A stretch of 64,000 nt of DNA from UBA1081 sp964443825. GTDB taxonomy: Bacteria; Bacillota; Clostridia; Oscillospirales; Acutalibacteraceae. Position numbers and translations under genes: made by a program. The notes below the pieces were generated by a model. The model worked only from the letters and a program-made list of their open reading frames with translations. It was not told where the DNA came from and made no database searches. The stretch is from NCBI GenBank assembly GCA_964443825.1, contig CAYUEV010000001.1, positions 103,267 through 167,266 on the forward strand. Direction: 5' to 3'. Below, piece after piece: positions 52,908-62,248 of this stretch (position 1 is its first letter; each line of letters starts with the position of its first letter).

Positions 52908-54469
52908 GCGAAAACAATAACATTACAAACGATTTAAAAGACGAATCCGAGAACAAAAAAAGCGCGGAAATTTTTGAAGGCGCCGATGAAAACGAATCTA
53001 CAGAATCGTCTAAAAAGCCTGAAAACGAAAAGAAATCAAAAAATAAAGACAAAAAACCCTCGAAATTTTTAAGATCATTTAAAACCAAAGCTTTCAGAGC
53101 GGGCGGCTACAGCGTGGCGGCTTCCGCTATAATTATAATAATAGCCGTCCTTATAAATATACTTATGTCGTCGATCTCTCAAGCGTATACCAAAATCGAT
53201 ACTACCGAATCGCGGCTATACTCAATAGGCGACGAAACTAAAGAGAGGCTGTCGTCCATTTCAAAGGAAACGTCTATTTATTACATCGCGTCGCCCGAAG
53301 AAAGATCCGACTATGTTTTAGGGATAATAGATAAATTCGCCAAGTGTTCCGAAAATATAAAAGCACAGGAGATAAACCCGGACGAAGACCCAAAATTCGC
53401 GTCGCAGTTTACGGACGAAACAGTGCGTTCGGGCGATTTAATAGTAACGTGCGGCGATAAATCAAAAATCATACGCTCGGAGGATATGATCGAGTATGAG
53501 GCCGGATCTTATCAAGAATACTACTATTATCTTCAAAACGGTCAGCAGACCGCCATTTACTGGAAAGGCGAAACAGAGCTTATGAAAGCCGTTGATTTCG
53601 TGACGGACGGCAAAATTTACAAGGCGTATTTCCTCGACGCGGGGGAAGACGGCGATTATTCTAACTTAGAAGAACTTTTATCCAATGAAAATATTATTTC
53701 CGCAACCCTTCCGAAAGACGCTAAAAAAATCCCCAACGACGCGAATTGCGTTATAATTACCGAAATTAGCGAGGATATATCCCAAAAAGAATTAAATATC
53801 CTTAAAACATACCTGGGAGGCGGCGGAAAAATCTATATCGACTACGGCTTTAACGAAGAAGAAGATTTTATAAACCTGAAAAGCCTTATTTCGCTATACG
53901 GCGCTAAGTTTACCGACGCGACTTTAGAGGACGGGGACAGGAACCTTAACGGTCAAAAAGACCTTATTATGCCCAATATCGACAATTCCCACCCCGTGAC
54001 TTCCCCGTTTTCGGACGCGAGTAAGATAGCGTTCCCGAAAGCTTCCGGTATAGAAATAAAAGACGCGTCTAACGTGACCTCGACGTCTATTCTTAAAACT
54101 TCCGAATCCGCGTACCTTTCGACCGACGATTCGGACAATCTTAAATTTAGTACGTTTACTTTAGGCGCGGCGTTTGAAAACTCCTCAAATAAATCAAAAA
54201 TGATAATTTTAGGCTCTTCGTCATATGCGGAAAGCGAATATTTGGAAAGCGCCGAGCTTTCTAACAGCGATATATTTATAAATTCGGTAAGTTATTTATG
54301 CGGCAAGGAAAACGCGTTGACAATCCATCCAAAGCCCGTAACGTCCGATACGACGCTTGACTTTGGGGAAGGCAAAGCGCAAAGCTTTTTAACCGCGGCC
54401 TTGATAATTCCCGTCGCGGCGGCGATTATAGCGGGCGTATGGATTCGCGAAAGAAGGAAGGCGAGATAA
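52904..54469 (+). CDS. GldG-family auxiliary ABC transporter protein
   Basis: 521 residues from GTG 52904, set by GAGGAGG about 7 bases upstream (the earlier GTG at 52895 overlaps that site). A charged cytoplasmic N-terminus of about 70 residues is followed by one membrane segment, a large extracytoplasmic ABC_transp_aux domain ('YSIGDETKERLSSI' near the start; 'NCVIITEISEDIS'), and a C-terminal membrane segment. It belongs to the GldG/IFT52-like family that partners GldA and GldF. The GTGA overlap couples it to the permease gene. Confidence 0.85.
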   Translation: MSENNNITNDLKDESENKKSAEIFEGADENESTESSKKPENEKKSKNKDKKPSKFLRSFKTKAFRAGGYSVAASAIIIIIAVLINILMSSISQAYTKIDTTESRLYSIGDETKERLSSISKETSIYYIASPEERSDYVLGIIDKFAKCSENIKAQEINPDEDPKFASQFTDETVRSGDLIVTCGDKSKIIRSEDMIEYEAGSYQEYYYYLQNGQQTAIYWKGETELMKAVDFVTDGKIYKAYFLDAGEDGDYSNLEELLSNENIISATLPKDAKKIPNDANCVIITEISEDISQKELNILKTYLGGGGKIYIDYGFNEEEDFINLKSLISLYGAKFTDATLEDGDRNLNGQKDLIMPNIDNSHPVTSPFSDASKIAFPKASGIEIKDASNVTSTSILKTSESAYLSTDDSDNLKFSTFTLGAAFENSSNKSKMIILGSSSYAESEYLESAELSNSDIFINSVSYLCGKENALTIHPKPVTSDTTLDFGEGKAQSFLTAALIIPVAAAIIAGVWIRERRKAR

Positions 54470-55482
54470 TGAGCAGGTGGAAAAAACTTGTAATACTGTT
54501 TGTCGCATTAGTCGTGATTACGGTGGGATTCATCGTCGGAAGAAAATTTTTAAGTTCCGACGAGGAAAACGGCGAACTTGTCCTTTCGGACTTAGAAGCG
54601 GGCGATATAGAATCCGTAAGATGGCTTTTTAACGGGAAAGAGTTGGAATTAAAGCCCCTTGACCAAAAATCATGGTACGTGGCGGCTGACAGGAATTTCC
54701 CGCTCGACCAGGAAAAAGCGTCTGAGATTATAGATTCCGTAAGCTCTTTAAACGCCGTTAAAAAAATCAGCGACGACCCCGGGGATCTTTCGGAGTACGG
54801 CGTAAACGAGCCCGAGATAAGAATATACGTTACGGCAAAAGATAAATCATTTGAGTTTGACATAGGCGACTACAACGAGTCGACGGGGTATTACTACATG
54901 ATGAGTTCGGGCGATCCCGCGCTGTATTACGTCGACAGTTCGCTTTACGATATGTTTTCTAACGCTCTTCTTGATTTAGCGGAACTTGAGCCTTTGCCGG
55001 AAATTGATATTAACGACGTGATTTCAATTTCGATAGACGGCGAAAACGGCGAAAGAATTGTGACGCGCCACAAGGAAACCGAAAGCGAAAGCGAGTATTA
55101 CGAAGAAGAAAACAGGAAAATCAGCGGACAGGCGGCGGAGGAACTAATAGACGACTTTATAAACATAACTTGGGATTCATGTTCGGCGTACAACGTAAAA
55201 GAAGGCGACCTTAAAAATTACGGTCTTTCAAGTCCCGTTTGTACCGTAACTCTTAAATATAACGAGAATAAAGAAAACGAGAGCGAAACGGGAGCCGAGA
55301 CTTCTAATATAAAAGAAATAACTCTTTTAATAGGTTCTTCATTTGAAAAATCCCAAGAGGACGACGAAAGCTCTCCCGAATCGGCCGAAACCGAATTAAA
55401 ATATTATTACGCTTACGTTAAAGGCGCGGACAGAGTTTACGCTATAACCGACGAAACAGCCGACGCGTTTTTATCATATTAA
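54469..55482 (+). CDS. DUF4340 domain-containing protein
   Basis: 337 residues. N-terminal membrane anchor (about 5-24, 'LVILFVALVVITVGFIVG') and repeated DUF4340 modules with the typical 'WYVAADRNFPLDQEKAS' and 'YGVNEPEIRIYV' patterns. Genes of this type are commonly encoded after gldG and probably act with it at the outer face of the membrane. TAATG overlap with gldG; AAGGAAGG upstream. Confidence 0.85.
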   Translation: MSRWKKLVILFVALVVITVGFIVGRKFLSSDEENGELVLSDLEAGDIESVRWLFNGKELELKPLDQKSWYVAADRNFPLDQEKASEIIDSVSSLNAVKKISDDPGDLSEYGVNEPEIRIYVTAKDKSFEFDIGDYNESTGYYYMMSSGDPALYYVDSSLYDMFSNALLDLAELEPLPEIDINDVISISIDGENGERIVTRHKETESESEYYEEENRKISGQAAEELIDDFINITWDSCSAYNVKEGDLKNYGLSSPVCTVTLKYNENKENESETGAETSNIKEITLLIGSSFEKSQEDDESSPESAETELKYYYAYVKGADRVYAITDETADAFLSY

Positions 55483-55495
55483 CAGGAGGTAATTT

Positions 55496-57229
55496 ATGTC
55501 CAGGGAATTATTGCTTGGCAACGAAGCCGTTGCGAGAGGGCTTTACGAGGGCGGCTGCCGCGTCGCCTCAAGTTATCCCGGCACGCCCAGCACGGAAATA
55601 ACCGAAAATTTAGCTAAATACGATGAAATACACAGCGAATGGGCGCCTAACGAGAAAGTCGCTTGCGAAACCGCGATGGGAGCGTCTATTGCGGGCGCGA
55701 GATCGTTTTGCGGTATGAAGCACGTAGGTTTAAACGTCGCGGCCGACCCTCTTTTTACGGCGTCTTACACGGGAGTAAACGGCGGGTGCGTTATAGGAGT
55801 GGCCGACGACCCCGGTATGTTTTCCTCTCAAAACGAGCAGGATTCAAGGCATTACGCCGAGAGCGCTAAAATTATCATGTTAGAGCCTTCCGACTCGCAA
55901 GAATGTCTTGAATACGCGAAATACGCTTTTGAACTTTCCGAAAAATTCGATACTCCCGTTCTTTTAAGACTTACTATGAGAGTTTCTCACGGGAGAAGCG
56001 TCGTAACAACAGGAGAAAGACGCGAAGTCCCGCTTAAAGAGTACAAAAAAGATCCCGCGAAATACGTAATGATGCCGGCGTACTCCATTCCGAGGCATAC
56101 CGAAATTGAAAAAAGGCAAGTTGAGGAATTAAAATTTTGCGAGGAAACGGAACTTAATAAAACCGAGTATTACAGTAAAAAAATCGGAGTTATTACGGCG
56201 GGCGACTGTTATAATTACGCTAAAGAAGCTTTAGGCGAGAACGCGTCGTATCTTAAACTCGGAATGGTTTATCCTCTCCCCGAAAAGATAATTAAAGATT
56301 TTGCGAATCAATGCGAGAAAGTATATGTAATAGAGGAACTTGACCCGTTTATCGAAAACCACTGTAAAAAATTAGGCATAAAAGTTTTAGGCAAGGACGT
56401 ATTCACTTTAGAAGGGGAGTACCGGCAGAATCTTATTAAAAAGGTTATTTTGGGAATTGAGGACGATTGCATTACTCTTAACGTTCCCGTCCCGAAAAGA
56501 CCTCCCGTTTTATGCGCCGGGTGTCCCCACAGAGGGTTGTTTTACGCCTTAAAGCAGGAAAAAGCCGTTGTTTCAGGCGACATCGGCTGTTACACCTTAG
56601 GCGCCTTAAGCCCTCTTCAGTCGATAGACACGGTAATTTGCATGGGCGCGTCTGTTTCGGCTCTTCATGGGAGAAACAAAGCCCGCCCGGAAGGCTCAAA
56701 TAAATCAGTCGCCGTTATCGGGGATTCTACTTTTATCCATTCGGGCGTAACGGGTTTAATAGACATAGCTTACAATAACAGCGCGTCAACGGTAATAATT
56801 CTTGATAATTCAATTACCGGCATGACAGGTCATCAAGAAAACCCTACTACGGGTAAAAACATTAAAGGCGACCCCGCGACCGCCGTCAATATCGAGGCTT
56901 TGGCCTACGCTGTCGGGATAAAAAACGTAAGAGTTGTAGATCCATACGATATTAAAGAAACAAGAAAAGTGATTCACGAGGAATTAGAAAAACAAGAGCC
57001 TTCTCTTATAATTTCAAGAAGACCATGCGCGCTTTTAAAATACGTCAAGCGTGAAAAACCGTTTTTTGTCGATACCGATAAGTGCAAATCCTGCAAAATG
57101 TGCGTAAAAACAGGTTGTCCCGCGATAAGCTTTAAAAATAACAAATCAAAAATCGACGGCTCTCAGTGCACGGGCTGCGGAGTATGCTCTAAAGTTTGCC
57201 CGTTCGACGCTATTAAAAATGGTGATTGA
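55496..57229 (+). CDS. iorA: Indolepyruvate ferredoxin oxidoreductase, alpha subunit
   Basis: Oxidises aryl-pyruvates from aromatic amino acids to acyl-CoA, reducing ferredoxin. It is 577 residues. The N-terminal domain has 'GGCRVASSYPGTPSTEI', the TPP domain 'GDIGCYTLGALSPL...CMGASVS', with 'CAGCPHRG' before it. The C-terminal ferredoxin domain has two [4Fe-4S] motifs, 'CKSCKMCVKTGCP' and 'CTGCGVCSKVCP'. It is 13 bases after the DUF4340 gene; whether they share a transcript by function or only by position is unclear. Confidence 0.94.
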   Translation: MSRELLLGNEAVARGLYEGGCRVASSYPGTPSTEITENLAKYDEIHSEWAPNEKVACETAMGASIAGARSFCGMKHVGLNVAADPLFTASYTGVNGGCVIGVADDPGMFSSQNEQDSRHYAESAKIIMLEPSDSQECLEYAKYAFELSEKFDTPVLLRLTMRVSHGRSVVTTGERREVPLKEYKKDPAKYVMMPAYSIPRHTEIEKRQVEELKFCEETELNKTEYYSKKIGVITAGDCYNYAKEALGENASYLKLGMVYPLPEKIIKDFANQCEKVYVIEELDPFIENHCKKLGIKVLGKDVFTLEGEYRQNLIKKVILGIEDDCITLNVPVPKRPPVLCAGCPHRGLFYALKQEKAVVSGDIGCYTLGALSPLQSIDTVICMGASVSALHGRNKARPEGSNKSVAVIGDSTFIHSGVTGLIDIAYNNSASTVIILDNSITGMTGHQENPTTGKNIKGDPATAVNIEALAYAVGIKNVRVVDPYDIKETRKVIHEELEKQEPSLIISRRPCALLKYVKREKPFFVDTDKCKSCKMCVKTGCPAISFKNNKSKIDGSQCTGCGVCSKVCPFDAIKNGD

Positions 57230-57230
57230 T

Positions 57231-57803
57231 ATGAATAAAAATGTTTCCGTTATGATAGTAGGCGTAGGCGGACAGGGGACGCTCTTAGCGAGCCGGATTT
57301 TAGGTCGTGCCGCTTTAGAATCCGGGTACGACGTAAAAGTATCCGAAGTCCACGGTATGAGCCAGAGAGGGGGCTCTGTTGAAACCGCCGTAAAATTCGG
57401 CAAAAAAATATACTCTCCCGTAATCGATAAGGGCGAGGCTGATTTTATCTTGGCGTTCGAGCCTTTAGAGGCAGCGAGATATATTTCTTATATTAAAAAA
57501 AGCGGTACGGCGATAGTAAATACAAGAGAAATCGACCCTATGCCGGTAGCGTCCGGCGAGATAGATTACCCCGACGGTATTTTAGACGAGCTTAAAAACA
57601 AATGTAACTTAGTAGCGTTAGACGCGCAGAAACTCGCTAAAAGCGCGGGATCTTTAAAAACCGTAAACGTCGTCATGATGGGCGCCGCCGCGAAATTTTT
57701 CGACATAAAAAAAGAAATCTGGGAAACGGCTTTAAAAAAGTCCGTACCGCCTAAATTTCTTGATCTTAATTTCGAGGCTTTTAAGTTAGGTTATAATTCT
57801 TAA
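57231..57803 (+). CDS. iorB: Indolepyruvate ferredoxin oxidoreductase, beta subunit
   Basis: 190 residues from ATG 57231, one base after the iorA stop, with a GGTGA site. The gamma-type domain of ferredoxin oxidoreductases is shown by 'IVGVGGQGTLLASRILG' and 'EVHGMSQRGGSVETAVKFG'. It forms the IOR complex with IorA. A hairpin follows. Confidence 0.94.
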   Translation: MNKNVSVMIVGVGGQGTLLASRILGRAALESGYDVKVSEVHGMSQRGGSVETAVKFGKKIYSPVIDKGEADFILAFEPLEAARYISYIKKSGTAIVNTREIDPMPVASGEIDYPDGILDELKNKCNLVALDAQKLAKSAGSLKTVNVVMMGAAAKFFDIKKEIWETALKKSVPPKFLDLNFEAFKLGYNS

Positions 57804-57804
57804 A

Positions 57805-57830
57805 AAACTGCGGTCGGCAGCCGCGGTTTA
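57805..57830 (+). terminator. Putative terminator after iorB
   Basis: AAACTGCGG (57805-57813) pairs with CCGCGGTTT (57821-57829) with one wobble; weak T-tract. It begins right after the stop codon and marks the end of the core region. Confidence 0.6.
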
Positions 57831-57897
57831 AATATACTTTAAAAAAATAAAATCCTTTTAGGAGCTGTCAAGGCAATTCTCATAATAATGTTTTTTG

Positions 57898-58638
57898 TCA
57901 AACAAGCATGGGTTTTTTTCCATAGCTGTTTTTGACGAGATTGGCAAAAGGATTGTTGATTATTTCCGTACTTGTCGTGCCGACCTCAGCGCTTTCAAAT
58001 TCAAAATCAGACTCGATTATTTTCGTTTTGACGGCGTCCTGCGTGTCCTTCCCAATTGCGCTATCGTATCGCACACCTTGACGACGCAGTCCCCCAAAAT
58101 GGAGAACATAAGCGCCTTGTTGCGTTTTATATCAATACGGCGTTTTTCTGTTTCCGCATCAAATTATTCAAAAAACTTTCCATGCCATTTAGCATATACT
58201 TTTTTGCGCCAAATTTACCATTGCGGCTGATTATGTCGTTGAACTTCCGCAAGGAAAAATTCGGAGAATAGGTCGTTTCCGTGACCCTCGCGGAGTGAAT
58301 ATTATGCGAAAACATCGTAAATATGTTAAGCATATACTTGTCCGTGTGTCTGAACGGAGCATGCCCCGGCGCCGCTCCGATATTTCTCGCTGTGCGAAAA
58401 CAAACTACACATAGACGTCGCAGTGGCTTATCTTGATACTTTTTATAAAACAGGCGGTTAATTATCCTTTCAATACTATTGCCGTCTTGCCGAGTCACAT
58501 GGACGCTTCCGCCGTTTCCCGCCGTCTGTGGATGGCAATTTTTCGTCAAAGACAAGTCTGAAAACAATATTATCCTTACTGTCTCGCTTAATTTTTCAAG
58601 CGGTTCATAGTTGAGCTTTTCATATCTTTTTTTGCCAT
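57898..58638 (-). pseudogene. Decayed unrecognised gene with several frameshifts
   Basis: Starting at ATG 58638 ('MAKK'), one base missing from an A run switches to a frame that reads 'YEKLNYEPLEKLSETVRII' and continues as an open frame to about 58127. A second shift gives 'FDAETEKRRIDIKRNKALM' and 'FSILGDCVVKVCDTIAQLG', and a third gives 'IIESDFEFESAEVGTTSTEI', ending at a TGA at 57898-57900. The pieces join into about 247 codons on one strand. I do not recognise the family. No neighbour gives a function; it lies between iorB and mobile-element debris. Confidence 0.45.
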
Positions 58639-58866
58639 ATCATGTTTCTTTCGCTACGCGGATAAGACGTTTAAAGCGCGGGGGGGGGCGATCGTGTCGT
58701 CTGCGTCATCCTCCGCGGTCCGATAGGTTACAGTGATTGGCGTCGGCGGCTCCTCCGAATTTGTGGTCGGCAGAGGCTCGCCCATTGTGATTATGGCGGC
58801 GACAGGCGGCAAAAAGACGCTTTTTCCGTCGCCGGGATCGCTTTATACCGGCGTCACCTTTCCATA
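58639..58866. other. Non-coding or decayed spacer with a G9 run
   Basis: No gene I can support. It contains nine consecutive G at 58680-58688. A short GC-rich open frame at about 58730-58870 on the plus strand has no recognisable product. Confidence 0.4.
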
Positions 58867-59103
58867 TTGAATGAACGGATACCGCAGTCATTTGATTTTC
58901 CTTGGCTCAATGTCGCTCGCCCGTATGACAACGCGGTGATGGAGTGCTTTTTCAAGTACCTGAAAAAGGAGGAGTTGAACCGACGTGCTTTTCAGTCAGT
59001 CGAGCAACTCAAACAGAGCCTTGTTACCTATATCTCCGGCTTCCACAATTCCATCAGACCCCATTCTCATAACCACGGCCTGCCCCCCCCCAAACCAGGC
59101 TGA
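58867..59103 (+). pseudogene. IS3-family transposase (OrfB) C-terminal fragment
   Basis: The C-terminal part of a rve/DDE integrase: 'PYDNAVMECFFKYLKKEEL' holds the final catalytic Glu (the E of ME), followed by 'YISGFHNSIRPHSHN'. Just upstream the usual 'SMS' motif is in another frame ('GSMSLA'), so the fragment is also frameshifted near 58918. Most of OrfB and all of OrfA are missing. A run of nine C at 59083-59091 lies at its end. The sequence TTGTCCACTTTATTGACTATAG (59129-59150 region) may be the residual right end of the element. Confidence 0.75.
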
Positions 59104-59141
59104 ATCGGAATTTTTCCGTAATTTTACTTGTCCACTTTATT

Positions 59142-60257
59142 GACTATAGTCCAGCGCTCCACTACAACAATCGCAAGACCAACTACCACATCCACCTGAT
59201 TTTCAGCGAAAGGAAACTGCTTCCCGAACCAGATGTGAAGATTGCAACCCGAAGCGTATTCTTTGATGAAACGGGCAAACGGGTACGCACCAAGAAAGAA
59301 ATCACCAGCGAGGACGGGCAAATCCGAAAAGGCTGCACCGTTATCAAAAAGGGAGATGTTTACGAAAGCCACCTGTTTACCGTAAAGGATGACCGCTTCA
59401 AGAGCGAGGCTTCTCTTCGGGAGGTAAAGGAAGCATACACGGAACTCATTAACCGGCACATTTTCGACCCCGAACAGCACTTGAAGGTTTTTGACAAAAA
59501 CAGCGTGTATCTGCCGACAAAGAAAATAGGCAAGAACAACTCAAAAGCCGCAGAGATCACAGCCGACAACGCTGCAAGGCAGGAATGAAACAGGACGGCG
59601 GATATGGCGCTTTTATCTGGAATATCCGAAGCGAAGATCATCGAGGTCAAGCAGATGGAAATTCACAAAAAAGTCGACCAGTCTATCGGTAAAAGCGGAT
59701 GGCTTCCCAATCTGTTCCGAAGCATTGTCAGCAAGGCAAAAGATTTTCTGCAAGGGCTTATCCGCCAGCAGGATATGCCGCCGAAACCTACGCTGGATAT
59801 CAATATGGCGGAGTTCCGCACAATGCGGAATTTGATGATACGGGTGCAGAACAGGGCGAGAGAAATCCGCAGCTTGCAGGACGATGTTCTGCCGAAGCTG
59901 AAACAACAGCTTGCCGAAACCAAGGGTGTATTCAAAGGCAAGGAGCGAAAGGTGCTTACCGAGCAGATACAGCAAACGGAAACAAAAATCTCCGCTATGC
60001 TGGACGCTCTGCCCGACATTCTGAAAGAGGACGGTTATCCCGATGTACAGGCGTTTATGGCAACCTACCGAGAAGCGGAAGTCGTTGTGGAACAGTATAA
60101 CCGCAATCTTGCCGAGTGGGAGCGACAGGCTAAGGGAAAGCGCAGACCACAGAAACCGCCCGAAAAAGAGAGCGTCCGAAACAGGCTCAGGCAGTTGCAG
60201 GAGCAGGGCAGACAGCAGAAACCACGAAAGAAATCCTTTGACAGAGACAGCCGATAG
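59142..60257 (+). pseudogene. MobA/MobL-type relaxase, 5'-truncated and interrupted by a nonsense codon
   Basis: The frame enters within the relaxase domain at 'ALHYNNRKTNYHIHLIFSERK', whose HxH and ERK residues belong to the metal-binding part of MobQ-type relaxases. It continues as 'ATRSVFFDETGKR', 'GCTVIKKGDVYESHLF' and 'HLKVFDKNSVYLPTKKIG'. A TGA at 59586-59588 lies where relatives are expected to have Trp (E-W-N-R-T), and the same frame runs on to 60257 with a Gln/Lys-rich C-terminal helix region. The N-terminal catalytic part was lost at the IS3 remnant. It once mobilised a plasmid or integrative element. Confidence 0.8.
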
Positions 60258-60328
60258 GCGAAGAAAAACCGCTGCTATGGTTTACCCATACACGGCGGCA
60301 TACATAATTGAGAACGATTTTTACAGAT

Positions 60329-60601
60329 TTATTCATCTGTCATTATCGCTTCATCCGTTGTTGCTGGATAATTATTCTGAGAATTACTGTCAATGTTTTG
60401 AGTACCGAAAAAAGTAGCAATGCCCAAAACATACAATAGAATACCGACCACAAATATAATCGCTAAGATTATCCAGATACGACGGGAACGGCTATTTTTA
60501 ATCGAAAGTTGTTCATTTATTCTGGATAACTGTTCTGCAACATCACTGGTAATATTTTCACCTGCGATTTTTGTTCCTAACAATTCACTTACAGACACCT
60601 G
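60329..60601 (-). pseudogene. C-terminal half of an XRE-family regulator with membrane segment, split by the IS110 element
   Basis: Reads 'VSVSELLGTKIAGENITSDV', 'EQLSRINEQLSIKN', then a membrane segment (about 25 residues, 'IWIILAIIFVVGILLYVLG') and a short polar tail. 'SELLG' is the usual continuation of HTH_3 regulators after the DNA-binding domain. The matching N-terminal half is at 62251-62415, on the far side of the IS element. Joining plus positions 60601 and 62251 gives an open frame of about 145 residues. Confidence 0.8.
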
Positions 60602-60603
60602 TT

Positions 60604-60617
60604 ATGAAGTGACCTCC
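60604..60617 (+). repeat. Inverted repeat, left copy (3' end of the IS)
   Basis: ATGAAGTGACCTCC, exact complement of the copy at 62235-62248; two bases from the inferred element edge. Confidence 0.85.
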
Positions 60618-60619
60618 TG

Positions 60620-61026
60620 TCAAGTGTTTTTTTCAAGAAATCACATTCACCCTTTCTGTTCTTAAATTGTAACACTGGGTACAGAGGCAGAGCCTTGGAC
60701 TAACAGTCCCCGGCCTTGGCCACTCTGTTATACGTGGATTGGTTACCAACAGGTCAATGGTCCGCCGTGAATCTTACCGTCTCCGAGCGTGAATCAGAAT
60801 ATTCATAAAATATAGTGTCAACAGAGGTGTGTCGTAAATGATTCGGACCTTAGAGTGCTCCAAGACTCCGCCCCTGTGCCCAGTGCCTGCTTTGTCGTGC
60901 AGATGATATCTGATGCCATCAGATTCATCTGCTTGGCTGATACTCATGACATTCAGATGATTCTGTCACAGGCCCTGCCGCGCAAGCGGTGCGAAGCAGC
61001 CTTGACTGAATCTGATGAATGTCATA
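60620..61026 (-). ncRNA. Candidate bridge/seek RNA region of the IS110-family element
   Basis: About 400 bases 3' of the transposase without a coding frame, dense in inverted repeats. On the minus strand one hairpin has outer arms ACAGAG/CTCTGT and inner stem GGACT-GTT-AGTCC (about 60676-60730). Others are GCAGATGA...TCATCTGC (about 60899-60933) and ATGACATTCA (about 60946) with TGAATGTCAT (about 61015). IS110 elements encode a structured RNA that pairs with donor and target DNA; in the IS1111 group it lies on this side of the gene. RNA ends and the true fold are not known. Confidence 0.55.
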
Positions 61027-62142
61027 TCAGGATATATTCCCGGTTGCCATTCCCCACATGAAACATGCGAGTTCTCTTGCTATAGCCGTCGTGGCGATAT
61101 TTCGGTTGATTCCATTTTTCAGGGTCATCCTGTAAAATTTCCTCCGAAGCCTTTCGTTTGCCTTGTCCGCATAGGCTATAACCTCCGGAGGGCATCCTTT
61201 CTGCCGTTGCCTGAGGGCAATTGATTTATGGCCCACGGCTCCCCGCGTATAGCCCTGCGCCGCCTCGACCATCAGCCTTCGCAGATGGCTGTTCCCCGCT
61301 TTTGTAATGCCGTACCTGCGGGTGCTCCCGCCGCTCGAGTCCTCGCTTGGCACAAGCCCTAAAAATCCTGCGAATTTTTGGGCGTTCTCAAACCTGTCAA
61401 AATCTCCAATCTCTACAATCATTGATAAGGCCGTATGTGTTTTTACCCCGATAAAGCAGCTCATCCTCTTTACTTTCTCTGCATATCTTTCATTCCCTGC
61501 CAGTTCCCCTATGCGCTGGTCCAGCCGGGCTATCTTTTCCACAAGATAATCATACGTGATGAGATACTCTTTCAGCGTTTCTCCCTTGACCCCGCCTAAA
61601 TCCAGAGATTTGAGCCATTTGAGGTGGGCCATTGTCCAGTATGTTTTCCCGCCTTCGAATTTCTTCCCCGACCTTAACACATATGCCAGTATCTGCTGCT
61701 TGATTTGTTTAAGCATGCGGTTCTGACCGTCCCGCATCCTGATAAATTCCTTTATCGAATCATCCTCGTCATCCGGAACATGCACCTCGCTGTAAGTATG
61801 GAATGCCAGGCATCTCGCTATGTTGGCCGCATCCCGCCTGTCAGTTTTCACGCGGTCCGTGTTTGTTACCGCCATCGTCGTCGGTGCAAGGATCTTGCAA
61901 TCCACTTCGTGGTCTCTGAGCTGATGGTAAAGCGAATACCCCAAGCATCCGGCTTCATATCCGCAGACAAAGGCTACATCGCCCTCATAGCGGCCGCGGA
62001 CCTGCTCCATGTATTTTAGAATCAGCCTGTAGTCTGCCGGTATCGTCTGTTTGTACTCAACCTTATCCGTATCGTAGCTGTAGCAGCATAAAGTATAACT
62101 TTCCTTATGGACATCCATTCCAATATAAACTATAGTATTCAT
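61027..62142 (-). CDS. IS110-family DEDD transposase
   Basis: 371 residues. An N-terminal RuvC-like DEDD domain: 'YIGMDVHKESY' (D10), 'CGYEAGCLGY' (E63) and 'VKTDRRDAANIA' (D101, D104). A central coiled region (about 130-215). The C-terminal Transposase_20 domain carries the catalytic serine in 'PSEDSSGG' (S269 or S270) and 'RYGITKAGNSHLRRLMVEAA'. These enzymes catalyse RNA-guided, site-specific insertion without a classical DDE domain. The gene is complete and may be active. Confidence 0.95.
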   Translation of the reverse strand: MNTIVYIGMDVHKESYTLCCYSYDTDKVEYKQTIPADYRLILKYMEQVRGRYEGDVAFVCGYEAGCLGYSLYHQLRDHEVDCKILAPTTMAVTNTDRVKTDRRDAANIARCLAFHTYSEVHVPDDEDDSIKEFIRMRDGQNRMLKQIKQQILAYVLRSGKKFEGGKTYWTMAHLKWLKSLDLGGVKGETLKEYLITYDYLVEKIARLDQRIGELAGNERYAEKVKRMSCFIGVKTHTALSMIVEIGDFDRFENAQKFAGFLGLVPSEDSSGGSTRRYGITKAGNSHLRRLMVEAAQGYTRGAVGHKSIALRQRQKGCPPEVIAYADKANERLRRKFYRMTLKNGINRNIATTAIARELACFMWGMATGNIS

Positions 62143-62234
62143 ATGTGGCCTCCTATTGTATGTGGTAATCCCTGTTACCGTTGATTGTTTGTGTCATCCA
62201 ACAGTTTACAGGTAAATCCACGTTTCTGCAATCT

Positions 62235-62248
62235 GGAGGTCACTTCAT
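62235..62248 (-). repeat. Inverted repeat, right copy (5' end of the IS)
   Basis: GGAGGTCACTTCAT on the plus strand, complement of 60604-60617. Confidence 0.85.

Noticed and set aside
57895..58230. Plus-strand open frame of about 111 codons
   Set aside because: Antisense to the decayed minus-strand gene; its codon pattern and fragments support the minus strand better.
59104..59150. Full IS3-family element with both ends
   Set aside because: Only a possible right end is seen; I could not find a matching left end or OrfA between 57.8 and 58.9 kb.
60855..61061. Small plus-strand ORF in the 3' part of the IS110 element
   Set aside because: It lies in the hairpin-rich non-coding segment, overlaps the transposase end antisense, and has no ribosome binding site.
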